Assembly (NCBI GenBank): GCA_017304135.1
Contig: JAFLBB010000020.1
Span: 1 to 64,000 of the forward strand
Direction: 5' to 3'
DNA: 64,000 nt
From: Acidobacteriota bacterium
Lineage (GTDB): Bacteria; Acidobacteriota; Terriglobia; Bryobacterales; Bryobacteraceae
A model generated the notes under the pieces. It ran no database searches and was not told the origin of the DNA. It worked only from the letters and a program-made list of their open reading frames with translations. The translations under genes and the position numbers were made by a program. Of the stretch, positions 29,527-39,886 are shown one piece after another (positions within the stretch are counted from its first letter, which is position 1; the number at the start of each line of letters is the position of its first letter).

Positions 29527-30869
29527 GACGCAGGTTGGTCCCTCCTTCCCGGGATGGGCTGGCTATCGAGGAGGGCGAGTTCGGGGGCAGCCTTGCCGTC
29601 GACGTACTTGAGAATCCAAGCCGTTGTCATCGACGCAAGGCAGAGATAGATGAAGACAATAAAGCCGATCGCATAGCCGCGGCTGCCGAGGTCACTTACG
29701 GCGAACCCCATGGCCGGCGGGATCAGGAATCCTCCTAGTGCGCCCAATCCGCCCACCCAACCGACCGCTCCGCCTATCGCCTGAGGAACCGCTTGAGGAA
29801 CCAGCTTGAAGACCGCCGCGTTGCAGATTCCCATTCCGGAGCCGAGTAGAACGCAGCCGGGGATTGCCAGTTCATACTGGTCAGCGTTCACCATCACGAG
29901 CGCGCCGGCCATCATGATGAGAAGCCCTAGAACGGCGGTGTTCTCTCCGCCTTCCCGCAACCGGTCCGAAAGAATGCCGCCGGCGATTCGAATCGACGAA
30001 GTCAACAGCGAGAACAAAGCGGTCAGCAGACCAGCGTAAATGGGCGTAAGTCCAAAAAACTGAGTCCAGTAAGTCGGAAACCACGCCGTCAGTGCGATAA
30101 AACCACCGAACGTGGTGAAGTACATGAGAACCAGCGCCCAGGTTCGCCATGTGCGCGCGGAGGAGCGAAGGCTATGCTTTAAGTCCCCCTTTGGAAAGAG
30201 CTCTTGCCCCAATGCTTGCGCCTGCTGGCGGGATTCGGCGTCGCCCATGCCCGCGTGGCGCAACTGGAAGTACCACGCGTTGGAACCCGCCACCCAGTAA
30301 TAAGCAAGCCCAGCCAGCAGCAGCCCTAGCCAACAGGCATAGGACCAGGTAAGGCCAAGTGACTGCAAGGCGAAAGGGATCAGCATGGAGAAGATCCCCG
30401 GTGCGAGATTCCCAATGCCCGCGAATAGCGCCAGAGCCACCCCCTGCCCGGCTCTGGGGTACCAGTAAGCAACCTGCCCGGCGCCGACGGAGAACGTTGC
30501 GATGCCGCAACCGCTCAATAACGCAAGCAATAGGACCACCGGATACAAGTTCGCGCTCATCCGCGATGGGTAGAACGAGGCCAACAGCGCTAACAAGCCC
30601 GCCATGCCGATGCTCGACAGCGCCAGTAGTGTAAGAAACGGTTTGCGCCCTCCCGATGTGTCCACCCAAGCCGAGAACGGGATTCGGAGTAGAGCACCGG
30701 AGAGGGACGGCATGGCGATGAGAATCCCGACCTGGAATGGGCTGAGCCCCATCGCGGCCCGGAACGCCGCGGCAGTTGAGCCGAACAACGCCACCGCCGC
30801 AAAACCCACGAAGAAGCCCGCGGTTGCTCCAATCAGTCCTTTTCTTGGCGCTCCTTTTATCTGCGGCAT
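29523..30869 (-). CDS. narK: Nitrate/nitrite transporter NarK (MFS)
   Basis: A 448-residue protein with about 12 membrane helices. The ATG at 30869 was chosen, 19 nt after the narI stop. It belongs to the NNP branch of the major facilitator superfamily: the nitrate signature motifs appear as GIGNLAPGIFS and AVGWVGGLGALGGFLIPP, and the MFS loop as DTSGGRKPF. It probably brings nitrate in for the cytoplasmic nitrate reductase and may export nitrite. It is encoded between narI and actA. Confidence 0.9.
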   Translation of the reverse strand: MPQIKGAPRKGLIGATAGFFVGFAAVALFGSTAAAFRAAMGLSPFQVGILIAMPSLSGALLRIPFSAWVDTSGGRKPFLTLLALSSIGMAGLLALLASFYPSRMSANLYPVVLLLALLSGCGIATFSVGAGQVAYWYPRAGQGVALALFAGIGNLAPGIFSMLIPFALQSLGLTWSYACWLGLLLAGLAYYWVAGSNAWYFQLRHAGMGDAESRQQAQALGQELFPKGDLKHSLRSSARTWRTWALVLMYFTTFGGFIALTAWFPTYWTQFFGLTPIYAGLLTALFSLLTSSIRIAGGILSDRLREGGENTAVLGLLIMMAGALVMVNADQYELAIPGCVLLGSGMGICNAAVFKLVPQAVPQAIGGAVGWVGGLGALGGFLIPPAMGFAVSDLGSRGYAIGFIVFIYLCLASMTTAWILKYVDGKAAPELALLDSQPIPGRRDQPAS

Positions 30870-30888
30870 ACGGGATCTCGACGACGCT

Positions 30889-31584
30889 TCACGCTCCCAT
30901 CGGCGGCCGGTACCAACGCACAACCTGCGGTTTCCGCCACAAATAGGGGTTAGGAATCACAAGGATATGGACAAGCCTGGTGAACGGGAACAACAGAATC
31001 AGTAAGTAGGCGTTGATGATGTGAAACTTCACGTGCCAGGGAAGCGGGCTGACGTATGACAGGTCCGGGCTGAGCCAAGCCACCGACCAAAGGTATGGAG
31101 TCAGTGACGTAGCAAACCAGGATGAACCCCAAGGGTAGCGGATCGAAACCTCGATCCCGAGTAGGATCTGCAACAGGAGCAGCGCGAAGAGCAGCCAATC
31201 GACGGGACTGGTTACGCGGCGCAACTTCGACACGCTGACGCGTCGAATCATGGCGGCGACAAGTCCGACCGCGGCCAGAATGGCGAAAACCAGCGCCGTG
31301 CTTTCCAGGATGTACAGCCGGAGCGGCTTACTATTCCACCAAAGAACTTCGCGGGGGACAAGGAAGGCCACGATGTGTCCCGTGATCACGACGAGGATCC
31401 CATAATGAAAGGGAACAAGTCCCCAGAAGTGCTGCTGGTTTTCCAGAAACTGGGAGGAAAGGCTGGAGTAGGTAAATTTCCGGTTCCGGTACCGTTCGAT
31501 CGTCACGAAAAAAAATGTGAAGAAGGCAACGTAAGGCAAAGCCAGGAAAAAGAAGTGGTCCAGGTAGGTGCTAGCGCTATTCAT
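30889..31584 (-). CDS. narI: Respiratory nitrate reductase gamma subunit (cytochrome b) NarI
   Basis: A 231-residue membrane protein with five helices. The ATG at 31584 overlaps the narJ end by 8 nt. Candidate haem-b histidines are in HFWGLVPFHYGILVVITGHI and in the last helices (HVKFHIINAYLLILLFPFTRLVHI). It anchors NarGH to the membrane and passes electrons from quinol to NarH. Upstream in-frame codons belong to the narJ region and are not part of this gene. Confidence 0.92.
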   Translation of the reverse strand: MNSASTYLDHFFFLALPYVAFFTFFFVTIERYRNRKFTYSSLSSQFLENQQHFWGLVPFHYGILVVITGHIVAFLVPREVLWWNSKPLRLYILESTALVFAILAAVGLVAAMIRRVSVSKLRRVTSPVDWLLFALLLLQILLGIEVSIRYPWGSSWFATSLTPYLWSVAWLSPDLSYVSPLPWHVKFHIINAYLLILLFPFTRLVHILVIPNPYLWRKPQVVRWYRPPMGA

Positions 31585-32122
31585 GGAGAACCTCCTCCGC
31601 GGCGGGTGAATAGCCGGCGTCGACCAAGCAGACCGCCAGGGCGTCCAGCAGGCAAGCAAGAGGCTGTAGCGGCTCCTTGAAGTTGAAGCGTATTTTGGAG
31701 ACCGCAGGCGCGAGGAACTGCCGGGCAAGACGGCCGGCCTCCTCTTCCTCGGACATTGCCGCCAAAAGCCGCAAAACGGCTGGCAGGTGATCTGGCAGTT
31801 CGGAACGTTCATCGACCCCGTAGCGCCGGTGTTCGCCCTTCAACTTGATTAAGAACTCCCCGCGTGCGTAGTCTTCACCAAACAAATGCCAGCCGATGTC
31901 GAGGGCGCAATCGGGATTGAGGTCAAAAGCCTGGATGAAGGACTCCTCGAGGGCGGCGAGTGGGAGGCTGGCGACCTCGGATAGAAAGCGGGTCAACTGG
32001 TCGCGGGCGGCCTGGGGACAGCCCACAACCGCGTACCGGACATGCTCGTGATAGGCGGCGTCCGGATATTCGAACAGTGGAGCCAGAAGGAGGCACCATT
32101 GACGATTCTGACCCTCGGTCAT
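31577..32122 (-). CDS. narJ: Nitrate reductase assembly chaperone NarJ
   Basis: A 181-residue soluble protein of the NarJ/TorD chaperone family. It starts at ATG 32122 with an ATGA overlap to narH. Conserved segments are LAPLFEYPDAAYHE, LEESFIQAFDLNPDCALDIGWHLFGEDYARG and ELPDHLPAVLRLL. It guides insertion of the molybdenum cofactor into NarG and is not part of the final enzyme. Confidence 0.92.
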   Translation of the reverse strand: MTEGQNRQWCLLLAPLFEYPDAAYHEHVRYAVVGCPQAARDQLTRFLSEVASLPLAALEESFIQAFDLNPDCALDIGWHLFGEDYARGEFLIKLKGEHRRYGVDERSELPDHLPAVLRLLAAMSEEEEAGRLARQFLAPAVSKIRFNFKEPLQPLACLLDALAVCLVDAGYSPAAEEVLHE

Positions 32123-33612
32123 AGCCCCCTCCTGGGACCGGTCAGGAAACCGAAACCGGCGTTCTGCTTGTGCTCCAGCGGATCGACCAGCATCTCGATG
32201 GCTTCCTCGCGGTGCATGGGCGGGATGACGAAGCGGTCGTCGAACGTACACAGGGATGTGAGCCGGTAGATGGCCTCGGCTTCCTCTGGCGTGCAGTCGG
32301 CTTGCGCCAGCATTTCGGCGGCCTGTGCGTGCGATACGTCCCCGACGGTCAGCGCGCGGCGGTACCAGCGGACAGCCTTCTGCTTCCGCAATGCGTAGCG
32401 GACTTTTCCTTCATTGCCGGCTCCGAGCAGGTTCGCCAAAAAGCGCATCGGCACTCGTGCCTCCTCGATGTCGTGGAAGAGGTCGTCGCTGACGTTCTTT
32501 ACGGGCCCAGTTTCCTTGGCGGCCATGACGGGTGCCATAGGCGGCACGTAGAACAGCATCGGCAGCGTTCGAAATTCGATGTGAGGAGGCAGCGCGATTT
32601 TCCACTCCTTGACGAACTTGTACACAGGCGAGCGCCGCGCGGATTCAATCACTGAGTCGTGGATCCCATTCGCTCTCGCAGCGGCGGCCACCGCCGGATC
32701 GTGCGGATCGAGAATGATGGACCGCTGCGCTTCCACGAGTTCCTCGGCAGGACTCTTGGCGACTTCCTCGATCCGCGAAGCGTCGTAGAGGAGCACGCCG
32801 AGATAGCGGATGCGTCCCACGCAGGAGTGAAAACAAGCCGGGGCTTGCCCGGTCTCCAGCCTCGGATAACAAAGGATGCACTTTTCACTCTTGCCCGTAG
32901 ACCAGTTAAAGAACGTTTTCTTGTACGGACAGGCGGCAACGCAGGCGCGCCAAGCGCGGCAACGATTCTGATCCAGCAATACGATCCCGTCCTCGCCGCG
33001 CTTGTACAAGGCGCCGGAGGGGCAGGAGGCCACGCACGAGGGATTGAGACAGTGGTTGCAGATCCGGGGCAAGTAGAAGAACACTAACCGTTCGACCGCG
33101 AACAGTTGCTGTCGCTGTTCTTCGCTGAGTCCCTTCAGGTTGGGGTCATGCTCGGCGTAGATTGGCGAACCGCCCAGGTCGTCGTCCCAGTTCGGGCCGG
33201 ACTTGATATTGATCAATTCGCCAGTAACCATGGAAATGGGGACGGCCGTGGGCTGGTCGGGCCCTTCCGGTGCGTTGAAGAGGTGCTGGTAGTCGTACGT
33301 CCATGGCTCGTAGTAATCGTCCATGGTCGGCATGTTCGGGTGGTGAAAGATGTTGAAGACCGTCTTCGCCTTGCTGGTGGACTTCAGCCGCAATTGCCCG
33401 TCCTCGCAGGCCCAACCGCCGTTGTACTTGTCCTGGTCTTCCCACGCGGTGGGAAACCCGGTTCCGGGCTTGGTCTCCACGTTGTTCCACCACATATACT
33501 CGGCGCCTTTGCGGTCGGTCCAGATGTTCTTGCAGGCGATGCTGCAGGTATGGCAGCCGATGCACTTGTCGAGGTGAAACACCATCGAGACCTGGCTTCT
33601 GACATTCATCAT
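32119..33612 (-). CDS. narH: Respiratory nitrate reductase beta subunit NarH
   Basis: A 497-residue iron-sulfur protein. Four cysteine groups are visible: CIGCHTCSIAC at residues 17-27, CNHCLNPSCVASCP, CRAWRACVAACP, and CILCYPRLETGQAPACFHSC. The tryptophan in the third group replaces one cysteine and marks the [3Fe-4S] cluster of NarH. The start is ATG 33612 or 33609, about 10 nt after narG. It carries electrons from NarI to NarG on the cytoplasmic side. Confidence 0.95.
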   Translation of the reverse strand: MMNVRSQVSMVFHLDKCIGCHTCSIACKNIWTDRKGAEYMWWNNVETKPGTGFPTAWEDQDKYNGGWACEDGQLRLKSTSKAKTVFNIFHHPNMPTMDDYYEPWTYDYQHLFNAPEGPDQPTAVPISMVTGELINIKSGPNWDDDLGGSPIYAEHDPNLKGLSEEQRQQLFAVERLVFFYLPRICNHCLNPSCVASCPSGALYKRGEDGIVLLDQNRCRAWRACVAACPYKKTFFNWSTGKSEKCILCYPRLETGQAPACFHSCVGRIRYLGVLLYDASRIEEVAKSPAEELVEAQRSIILDPHDPAVAAAARANGIHDSVIESARRSPVYKFVKEWKIALPPHIEFRTLPMLFYVPPMAPVMAAKETGPVKNVSDDLFHDIEEARVPMRFLANLLGAGNEGKVRYALRKQKAVRWYRRALTVGDVSHAQAAEMLAQADCTPEEAEAIYRLTSLCTFDDRFVIPPMHREEAIEMLVDPLEHKQNAGFGFLTGPRRGL

Positions 33613-33622
33613 GGGCCTCCCT

Positions 33623-36600
33623 TTACCACTTCAGGTCGGGCAGTCGCCGCACCAGAACGTGCGTGTCCCGGTTGCAGCCCGTGGGACCCCAGTAGTTAAA
33701 GTGAAACGTAAACTGCCCGTATCCGCCCACCATCAGATTGGGTTTGAGGCGGATGCGCGTGAGACTGTTGTGGCCACCGGCACGGCGGTAGTTCCGCAGC
33801 GGCGACTTCGGCACCGAGTAGGTGCGCTCGGGTGAGTGGTACTGAATGCAAACGCCACGGGGGATGCGGGCGCTCACGGCTGCGCGCGTTACCACCACGC
33901 CGTGGTCGTTGTGAACCTCCACCCAATCGTTATCGGCGATTCCCACTTCGGCGGCGTCGTGATCGTTCATCCAGAAGGGCTCCACCCCGCGCGACAGCGT
34001 CGTCATTCGCTGGTTGTCGCCGTAGGTGGAGTGAATGTGCCACTTCCCATGCGGCGTCAGGTAATTCAGCATCTTGGTTGGGCCCGCCTCTTTGCTGACG
34101 CGCAGGTCGGCATAGTCTTTCGGCAGTGGGCGGGGCTTGTAGGTCACCAGGTGCTCACCAAACTGGATGTATCCGGGGTGGTCGAGGTAAAAATGCTGCC
34201 TGCCGGTGAGGGTCCGCCAGGGCACGAGCGCCTCGACGTTGTAAGTGAACGGCGAATACGCACGGCCGTCCTCGATCAGGCCGGACCACATGGGACTGTT
34301 GATAAATCGGTGAATGCGCGACTGAATATCCTTGTAGGAGACACGCACGCCCCGGTTCTTTTCGGCAAGCTGCACGAGTGGCAACCCAACGCGTTCCTGC
34401 ATCTCCTGGTAGGAGCGGTAAGCCATCTCCCCGTTTGTCACCGTGGCGAATCGCAGGATCGTATCGCACACCAATTCGTCATCCAGCAGAGAGGGATATC
34501 GCGCTCCGTCCCATTCGACGCATGGCTTGTTGCGCAGCGTTTCCTCGTATAGGTCGCCGACCTCGTAATGCGTTCCATGCGCGCCGAGGCCGTTCTTGGG
34601 CACCATCGGACCGAACGAGATGTACTGGTTGTGGAGGTTCTTGTAGTCGCGCCGCACCACGCGCAGGCCAGGCATTGTCTTGCCTGGGATGGCCTCCACT
34701 TCGCCGTTCATCCACTCCCGGATGGCCGGCTGCGCCACTTCGGCCGCTGTATCGTGCGCCAATGGCGTGGCAACAAGGTCTTCGACCGGGTCCGGGAAGT
34801 GGCGCTCGGCGAGTTCGGAGAATTTCTTGGCAATTGTGCGGAAGATCTGCCAGTCGCTCTTGGACTGCCAGCACGGTGGAACGGCGGCGGACAAGGGATG
34901 GATGAAACTGTGCATGTCCGTCGAGTTCAGGTCGGCCTTTTCATACCAGGAGGCCGCGGGCAGGACAATATCTGAGTACAGCGCGGACGTATCCATGCGG
35001 AAGTTCAGGTCGACGACGAGATCCATCTTGCCTTGCGGGGCGGTTTTGTGGAACTCAACATCGTGGACAGATCCCTCGGCGATGTCTGGGGCGATGGCGT
35101 TGTCGTGCGTGCCGAGGTAGTGGCGGAGGAAATACTCATGGCCCTTCGAACTGGCCATGAGGGCGTTGCCCCGCCAGATGAACCAGACACGCGGCCAGTT
35201 CTCGGGCGCGTCGGGGTCCTCGACGGAAAATCGTAGTTTGCGCTCCTGTAATTGCTTGACGGCGTGCCGCACCACATCCTCTTCCGTCTTGGCACCCTGT
35301 TCTCGGGCCTCCTTGGGCACGGAGAGGGGGTTCTTGTTGAACTGCGGATAAAATGGAAGCCAGCCGTTGCGGACGGCCTGCACCTGCACGTCGGCGGTGT
35401 GGGTACCGCGCAGATCCCGGATCAACGGATCCTGCGGCATGCTGTGATAGTCGGTGTAGTCGCGCTCGTAGCGCCATTGGTCGGTGTGGATATAGTGCCA
35501 GCTTGGCGCGTTTTGGAGCCTAGAAGGGGGATACCAGTCCTTACCGAACGCGATGGCCGACCAGGGCTCACCGGGAGCGAGCTTCTCCTGTCCCACATAG
35601 TGAGCCAGGCCGCCCCCGTTCACACCGACGCATCCGCACAGCATCAACGCGCTGATTGCCGCGCGGTACATGAGGTTGTTGTGATACCAGTGATTGATGC
35701 CGGCGCCGATGATAACGGTGCACTTGCCGTTGGTCAGCCGTGCTGTCTCGCCCCATTCGCGGGCGAACCGGATCAGCGTGTCCTTACTCATGCCGGTGTA
35801 CTTCTCTGACCAGGCAGGCGTGAACGGAGCGTGCTCGTCGTCGTAGTCAGCAGGGTAGTCCCCGGGCAGACCGCGCCCGACGCCATGTTGCGCCATGGTG
35901 AGGTCGTACACCGTGGCCACCAGAACCGCCGTTCCGTCCGCGGTCGTGATGCGCCGCGCCGGCACGCCCCGGCGCCGGATGGTGCCGGCTCCGAAGTCGT
36001 CAAACTTCACCTGCACGACGCAGTCGTGGGCCTCCAGGAAGGTAAGCGCCGGCCGGATGTCGCTGCCGGTGACGCCATCTTTCAGTTGCAGGTTCCACTT
36101 TCCCTTCTCCTTCGACCAGCGGTACCCCACGCTGCCTATGGGCATCTTCGGAGTCGAGTCCTCCTCATCCCACATGAGGAACTGCCAGTCGCCGTTTTCC
36201 ACTGCTGAATAAGGGGGGAACCTGTTGGCGCGAAGCAACTGGCCCGGTTGAAACCCGCTGTCGCGCTCCACGAGTTCCACCAGGAGCGGACTGTCGGTGA
36301 ATTTCTTCGAGTACTCGATGAAGTAAGGAGTCCGCTGTTCGTGATGGAACTCCTTGAGCAGCACGTGGGCGACAGCCATCCACCAGGCGCCGTCCTGGCC
36401 GGCGTTGATTGGAATCCACTCGTCGGCGTACTTGGCCACCTGGTTGAAATCCGGCGCGAAGACCCACATCTTCGTGCCGTTGTGCCGGGCTTCGGCGGCG
36501 AAGTGGCAATCCGGCGTGCGGGTCATGTTGAGGTTCGAACCCATCACGGCAAGCAGCTTGGCGTTGTACCAGTCCGCCGATTCCTGAACGTCAGTCTGCT

Positions 36601-37267
36601 CGCCCCATACCTCGGGCGAGGCCGGAGGAAGGTCGCAGTACCAGTCGTAAAAAGAGAGAGCGACACCACCCATCAATTGCAGCATCCGGGCGCCGGAGGC
36701 GTAGCTGATCATCGACATGGCGGGAATGGGGGAGAAGCCGGCGATCCGGTCGGGTCCGTGCTCCTGGATGGTGTGGATCATCGACGCTGAGATCAACTCC
36801 ACGGCAACGTCCCAATCCAAGCGGCGGAATCCACCCTTGCCGCGCGCCTTCTGCCAGCGGGCCCTCTTTTCGGGATTCGAAACCAGCGACTTCCAGGCGG
36901 CCACTGGATCTTCGTGCTCGGCGCGCGCTTCGCGCCACAGGTCCAGCAACGCGCCGCGGACATAGGGGTACTTGACGCGAAGCGGGCTGTAGAGATACCA
37001 GGAGTAGGAGATCCCCCGCTGGCATCCGCGGGGCTCGTAGGGCGGCAAGCCGCTCTCAAGGCTTGGATAGTCGAGCCCCTGCATCTCCCACGTCACGATG
37101 CCGTCCTTGACGTAGATCTGCCAGGTGCAGCCGCCCGTGCAGTTCACCCCGTGGGTGCTTCTTACGATCTTGTCGTGCTGCCAGCGGTTCCGGTAAAACT
37201 GCTCCCAACTGCGCGAGGCAGGGTTGACTTCATCCTTGATCCAGGTCAATGTACCGTTCGGCTTCAC
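33623..37267 (-). CDS. narG: Respiratory nitrate reductase alpha subunit NarG
   Basis: A 1214-residue molybdoenzyme subunit, the normal length for NarG. The FS0 [4Fe-4S] cluster ligands are His39, Cys43, Cys47 and Cys82 ([11 protein letters not shown]...GCQRG). The molybdenum-ligand Asp corresponds to Asp232 in ESADWYN. There is no twin-arginine signal, so the enzyme is the cytoplasm-facing type. The GTG start at 37267 overlaps the stop of the cytochrome gene (GTGA). The product reduces nitrate to nitrite. Confidence 0.95.
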   Translation of the reverse strand: MKPNGTLTWIKDEVNPASRSWEQFYRNRWQHDKIVRSTHGVNCTGGCTWQIYVKDGIVTWEMQGLDYPSLESGLPPYEPRGCQRGISYSWYLYSPLRVKYPYVRGALLDLWREARAEHEDPVAAWKSLVSNPEKRARWQKARGKGGFRRLDWDVAVELISASMIHTIQEHGPDRIAGFSPIPAMSMISYASGARMLQLMGGVALSFYDWYCDLPPASPEVWGEQTDVQESADWYNAKLLAVMGSNLNMTRTPDCHFAAEARHNGTKMWVFAPDFNQVAKYADEWIPINAGQDGAWWMAVAHVLLKEFHHEQRTPYFIEYSKKFTDSPLLVELVERDSGFQPGQLLRANRFPPYSAVENGDWQFLMWDEEDSTPKMPIGSVGYRWSKEKGKWNLQLKDGVTGSDIRPALTFLEAHDCVVQVKFDDFGAGTIRRRGVPARRITTADGTAVLVATVYDLTMAQHGVGRGLPGDYPADYDDEHAPFTPAWSEKYTGMSKDTLIRFAREWGETARLTNGKCTVIIGAGINHWYHNNLMYRAAISALMLCGCVGVNGGGLAHYVGQEKLAPGEPWSAIAFGKDWYPPSRLQNAPSWHYIHTDQWRYERDYTDYHSMPQDPLIRDLRGTHTADVQVQAVRNGWLPFYPQFNKNPLSVPKEAREQGAKTEEDVVRHAVKQLQERKLRFSVEDPDAPENWPRVWFIWRGNALMASSKGHEYFLRHYLGTHDNAIAPDIAEGSVHDVEFHKTAPQGKMDLVVDLNFRMDTSALYSDIVLPAASWYEKADLNSTDMHSFIHPLSAAVPPCWQSKSDWQIFRTIAKKFSELAERHFPDPVEDLVATPLAHDTAAEVAQPAIREWMNGEVEAIPGKTMPGLRVVRRDYKNLHNQYISFGPMVPKNGLGAHGTHYEVGDLYEETLRNKPCVEWDGARYPSLLDDELVCDTILRFATVTNGEMAYRSYQEMQERVGLPLVQLAEKNRGVRVSYKDIQSRIHRFINSPMWSGLIEDGRAYSPFTYNVEALVPWRTLTGRQHFYLDHPGYIQFGEHLVTYKPRPLPKDYADLRVSKEAGPTKMLNYLTPHGKWHIHSTYGDNQRMTTLSRGVEPFWMNDHDAAEVGIADNDWVEVHNDHGVVVTRAAVSARIPRGVCIQYHSPERTYSVPKSPLRNYRRAGGHNSLTRIRLKPNLMVGGYGQFTFHFNYWGPTGCNRDTHVLVRRLPDLKW

Positions 37268-38127
37268 TCTTCACCTCTCCCGGTGCTGCTGAGCACCAAT
37301 TGCTTCCGCACCGATCGGAAACGGGACCTCCAGGCCAGATCGAACACGACCAACATGAGGCCAGCGCCACCCAACCCGACGAGCAAGAACGTGAGCTTCC
37401 CGGCCGACAAATCTTCACCGCCGTCAGCCGCCTGATTTTCTAGAAATGCGATGATCGGCAGGATCTCCTCGGAATCAATGGGGTGCTTCTTGAAGACGGG
37501 GGCCATGGTGGGTGTCGCCGGGGCGCCCAACCAGGCGGCAAGTGTCTTCCTGCTCTCCATCCGCTCGAAGGCCCTGGTCAGGTCTGGACCCAGTTGCCCG
37601 CCGCTGAGCCCTCCCAGGTTCCGGGCAGTATGGCAGCTGAGACAGGCAGGCCCGTTGTTCTTGAGCGAACGTTCACCGCGGAAGATCTGGCGGCCGGTCT
37701 CGACCTCGGCCGCGGTGAACGGCCGGTCCGTAATCTGGACGCCGATGAATTGCGACTTCTCGAGTTTGGACTCGGCGTCAATGAGATCCACAAGAGCCTC
37801 GGCGCGCGCCGGATTCATGCCGGAGATCTGCGGCATCACGACGCCGCGGGATTCTTGCAGAAGCTTCTGAGAGTAGGCGTCGCCCCGATCAATCATGGCC
37901 TGCGGGTTGACCAGGAACCGTACCAGCCAGTCCCGTTCGGCGCGCTGGCTCACGCCCTTCAGATCCGGCCCGGTCAACCGGCCGCCTCCGATCGTGTGGC
38001 AACTGATGCAATTCTGGCGGAAGAAATCCGCCGCTTCCTGCCCGAAGAGTGCGGGGGCGGAGGCGAGCAGGCATAGGCCTTGGACCGCCGCGGCCGGCCA
38101 GCGTCTGAGCTGCCATGTACACCTCAT
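37264..38127 (-). CDS. narC: Dihaem cytochrome c, NarC-like
   Basis: A 287-residue protein starting at ATG 38127 (ATGA overlap with the regulator gene) with a signal peptide or anchor ([16 protein letters not shown]). Two c-type haem sites are CISCH at residues 40-44 and CLSCH at 162-166. A C-terminal membrane helix ([22 protein letters not shown]) anchors it. The position directly before narG matches the narC-narGHJIK order known from Thermus, where this cytochrome works with the nitrate reductase. With ACIII encoded downstream it could also accept electrons from ActE; that is inference. Confidence 0.82.
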   Translation of the reverse strand: MRCTWQLRRWPAAAVQGLCLLASAPALFGQEAADFFRQNCISCHTIGGGRLTGPDLKGVSQRAERDWLVRFLVNPQAMIDRGDAYSQKLLQESRGVVMPQISGMNPARAEALVDLIDAESKLEKSQFIGVQITDRPFTAAEVETGRQIFRGERSLKNNGPACLSCHTARNLGGLSGGQLGPDLTRAFERMESRKTLAAWLGAPATPTMAPVFKKHPIDSEEILPIIAFLENQAADGGEDLSAGKLTFLLVGLGGAGLMLVVFDLAWRSRFRSVRKQLVLSSTGRGEE

Positions 38128-38606
38128 CGAGGACCTGCTCCTTCCACCGGGTCGCATCCGGCGATGCTGATCAGACCTGTCCGTGTGGCGCAAGGAATGG
38201 CGAAGTCGGCAATGGTCGTCAGTTCGAGGAACTCGGTGTAGACGGCCCTGACCCTGCGCCAGGCATCGTGAGCGGGACACTGGTTGGCCTCGTCACAATC
38301 GTGCTCGCCGCTGAGGAAGCAGCGCTGCTTCCAGCGCTGCCGGTCGAACAGTTCCACCACCTCAAACAGCCGGATGTCCGAAGCATGACGGCGCATCCGA
38401 TACCCGCCGCCGCTCCCGCGAGTGGCGTCGATCAAACCCGCACTGCCCAAGGTCCAAAGGATCTTCGACAGGTAGTTCGAGGGAATCCCGGCGGCCTGCG
38501 CCAGTTGTTTGCCGCGGATAGTATTCCCGTCCGGTAGTGAAGCCATCTCCACAAGCGCTCGCAATGCATGTTCCGCCGTTGTCGAAACCATTGTCGAGTT
38601 GTTCAT
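38124..38606 (-). CDS. Rrf2-family regulator, NsrR-like
   Basis: A 160-residue winged-helix regulator. The ATG at 38606 is used; an inner ATG at 38591 (MVSTTAEHALRALVEM) matches the usual family start and is possible. The recognition region is KQLAQAAGIPSNYLSKILWTLGSAGLI, with the family's wing GSGGGYRM. Three cysteines (Cys96, Cys104, Cys110; spacing X7 and X5) could hold an iron-sulfur cluster, as in NsrR and IscR, which sense nitric oxide or cluster status. As the first gene of the nar-act operon it probably represses its own operon. The divergent ric gene supports NO sensing. Confidence 0.82.
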   Translation of the reverse strand: MNNSTMVSTTAEHALRALVEMASLPDGNTIRGKQLAQAAGIPSNYLSKILWTLGSAGLIDATRGSGGGYRMRRHASDIRLFEVVELFDRQRWKQRCFLSGEHDCDEANQCPAHDAWRRVRAVYTEFLELTTIADFAIPCATRTGLISIAGCDPVEGAGPR

Positions 38607-38639
38607 GAACAACTATAGTAATGTCGAAGTGAAAGTCAA
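38598..38639 (-). promoter_or_regulatory. Promoter and palindromic operator of the nar-act operon
   Basis: On the minus strand a -35 TTGACT (38639-38634) and a -10 TATAGT (38617-38612) are 16 nt apart. Overlapping the end of the -10 and the expected start point is a perfect 16-bp palindrome, GTTGTTCATGAACAAC (38613-38598). It contains the ATG at 38606. A repressor bound there would block transcription. The -10 lies so close to the ATG that the transcript would be leaderless or nearly so. Confidence 0.75.
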
Positions 38640-38799
38640 GCCATTTTTTTCGCCGTCTGGCGCCGGTCTCCTCATAGCACTAACCGTCGCCGGATCAACA
38701 TGATCCTCAGCCGCTGGCGGACAGGCCCTCCACTCGTTCCGCGGCCCTCCGGTGACTGGAGTCACAGCGGCGCCTCCAGGATTCGAATACCATCCCGCC

Positions 38800-39537
38800 A
38801 TGGATACCCACACGACCTCGTTGTCCGGCCAGACGATCTCCGAGATTGCCACCCGTTCCTTGGCTGCTGTTCGCGTGTTCGAGCGCCTCGGGATCGACTA
38901 TTGCTGCGGTGGCAACCGGCCGGTGGAGGAGGCCTGCCAGGAGCACGGCCTCGACGCCGCGGCGGTGCTTTCAGAACTGGACGCCGCCCTTGCGAACCGG
39001 CCGCCGGATGAGACCGATTGGAATCGGGCCACCTTGCGCGACCTGATCCGCCACATTGTAGGGAAGCACCACGAGTACCTCAAATCGGAAATGCCGAACC
39101 TGGCTCAGCGATTGGAGAAGGTGATGAAGGTTTACGGCGAGCAGGATCGGGCCACGCTGGGTGCGTTGCCTCGTATTTTCCATGACCTCCGCGCGGAAAT
39201 GGATCTCCACATGCATAAAGAGGAGATGGTGCTCTTTCCCTACATCGACAGACTGGAGGCGGATGTAAGTAGTGGGCGTCCTGTTTCTCCGCCTCCCTTC
39301 GGAAGCGTCAAGAATCCCATCGCGATGATGGAGCATGAGCACGACAGCGCCGGCGCCGCCCTTAAAGGTATGCGGGATAGCACGCACGGTTTCGCCGTTC
39401 CGGACCATGCGTGCACCACCTATCGCTCCCTGCTCGATGGACTTCGGGAACTGGAGGAGGACCTTCACGTACACATCCATCTGGAAAACAACATTCTCTT
39501 TCCCCGTGCGATCGCACTGGAGGCGGGAACCCAGTAA
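38800..39537 (+). CDS. ric: Iron-sulfur cluster repair protein Ric (YtfE/ScdA), di-iron
   Basis: A 245-residue protein starting at ATG 38800. The N-terminal ScdA_N (DUF542) domain has the CC pair at Cys35-Cys36 (GIDYCCGGNRPVEEAC). A hemerythrin-like domain follows with di-iron ligands HIVGKHHEYL, EMDLHMHKEEMVLFPYI, EHEHDSAG and HVHIHLENNILFPRA. Ric proteins repair iron-sulfur clusters damaged by nitric oxide. It is divergent from the nar-act operon, so the two are probably under the same NO-related control. Confidence 0.92.
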   Translation: MDTHTTSLSGQTISEIATRSLAAVRVFERLGIDYCCGGNRPVEEACQEHGLDAAAVLSELDAALANRPPDETDWNRATLRDLIRHIVGKHHEYLKSEMPNLAQRLEKVMKVYGEQDRATLGALPRIFHDLRAEMDLHMHKEEMVLFPYIDRLEADVSSGRPVSPPPFGSVKNPIAMMEHEHDSAGAALKGMRDSTHGFAVPDHACTTYRSLLDGLRELEEDLHVHIHLENNILFPRAIALEAGTQ

Positions 39538-39886
39538 GCTTGGCATCGGTTCCTTGCCGCCGAAAGAAAACTAGCAGTTAAGCGGCCTGGGGAAGGCCGC
39601 CGGCGTCTCCCGTCGTCGCCCTCGACAGTGGGTGGGCCAGCCGTATGGCGCGGACTCCATGTCCGCCACTCCAACATAACGCTCGAAAAATCCCAGGTTG
39701 GCTGCTGTTGCAGCGGGGTTCGTGTTCGCTCCAACTCGAACCATTCCTAGGAGCTTTGGGTAGCCAGACATCGGCTCTGAACACCGCCTACTGCCCACTC
39801 ACTCAGAGTGGCGTGGCAGTGCGAGCGTGCACCTTAAAGCAGGAGTGGCAGCACTCTGACCTGTGTGATCCGCCTTAACGGGGAAA
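39538..39886. other. Intergenic stretch between convergent genes, no gene seen
   Basis: About 350 nt between the ric gene and the converging hemerythrin-like gene. Short frames on both strands have no domain, no ribosome site and no plausible start. No strong hairpin was recognised. Confidence 0.4.

Noticed and set aside
39571-39798. Minus-strand frame of 75 codons between the ric and hemerythrin-like genes
   Set aside because: No domain, no ribosome site and no neighbour linkage; the other frames look similar.
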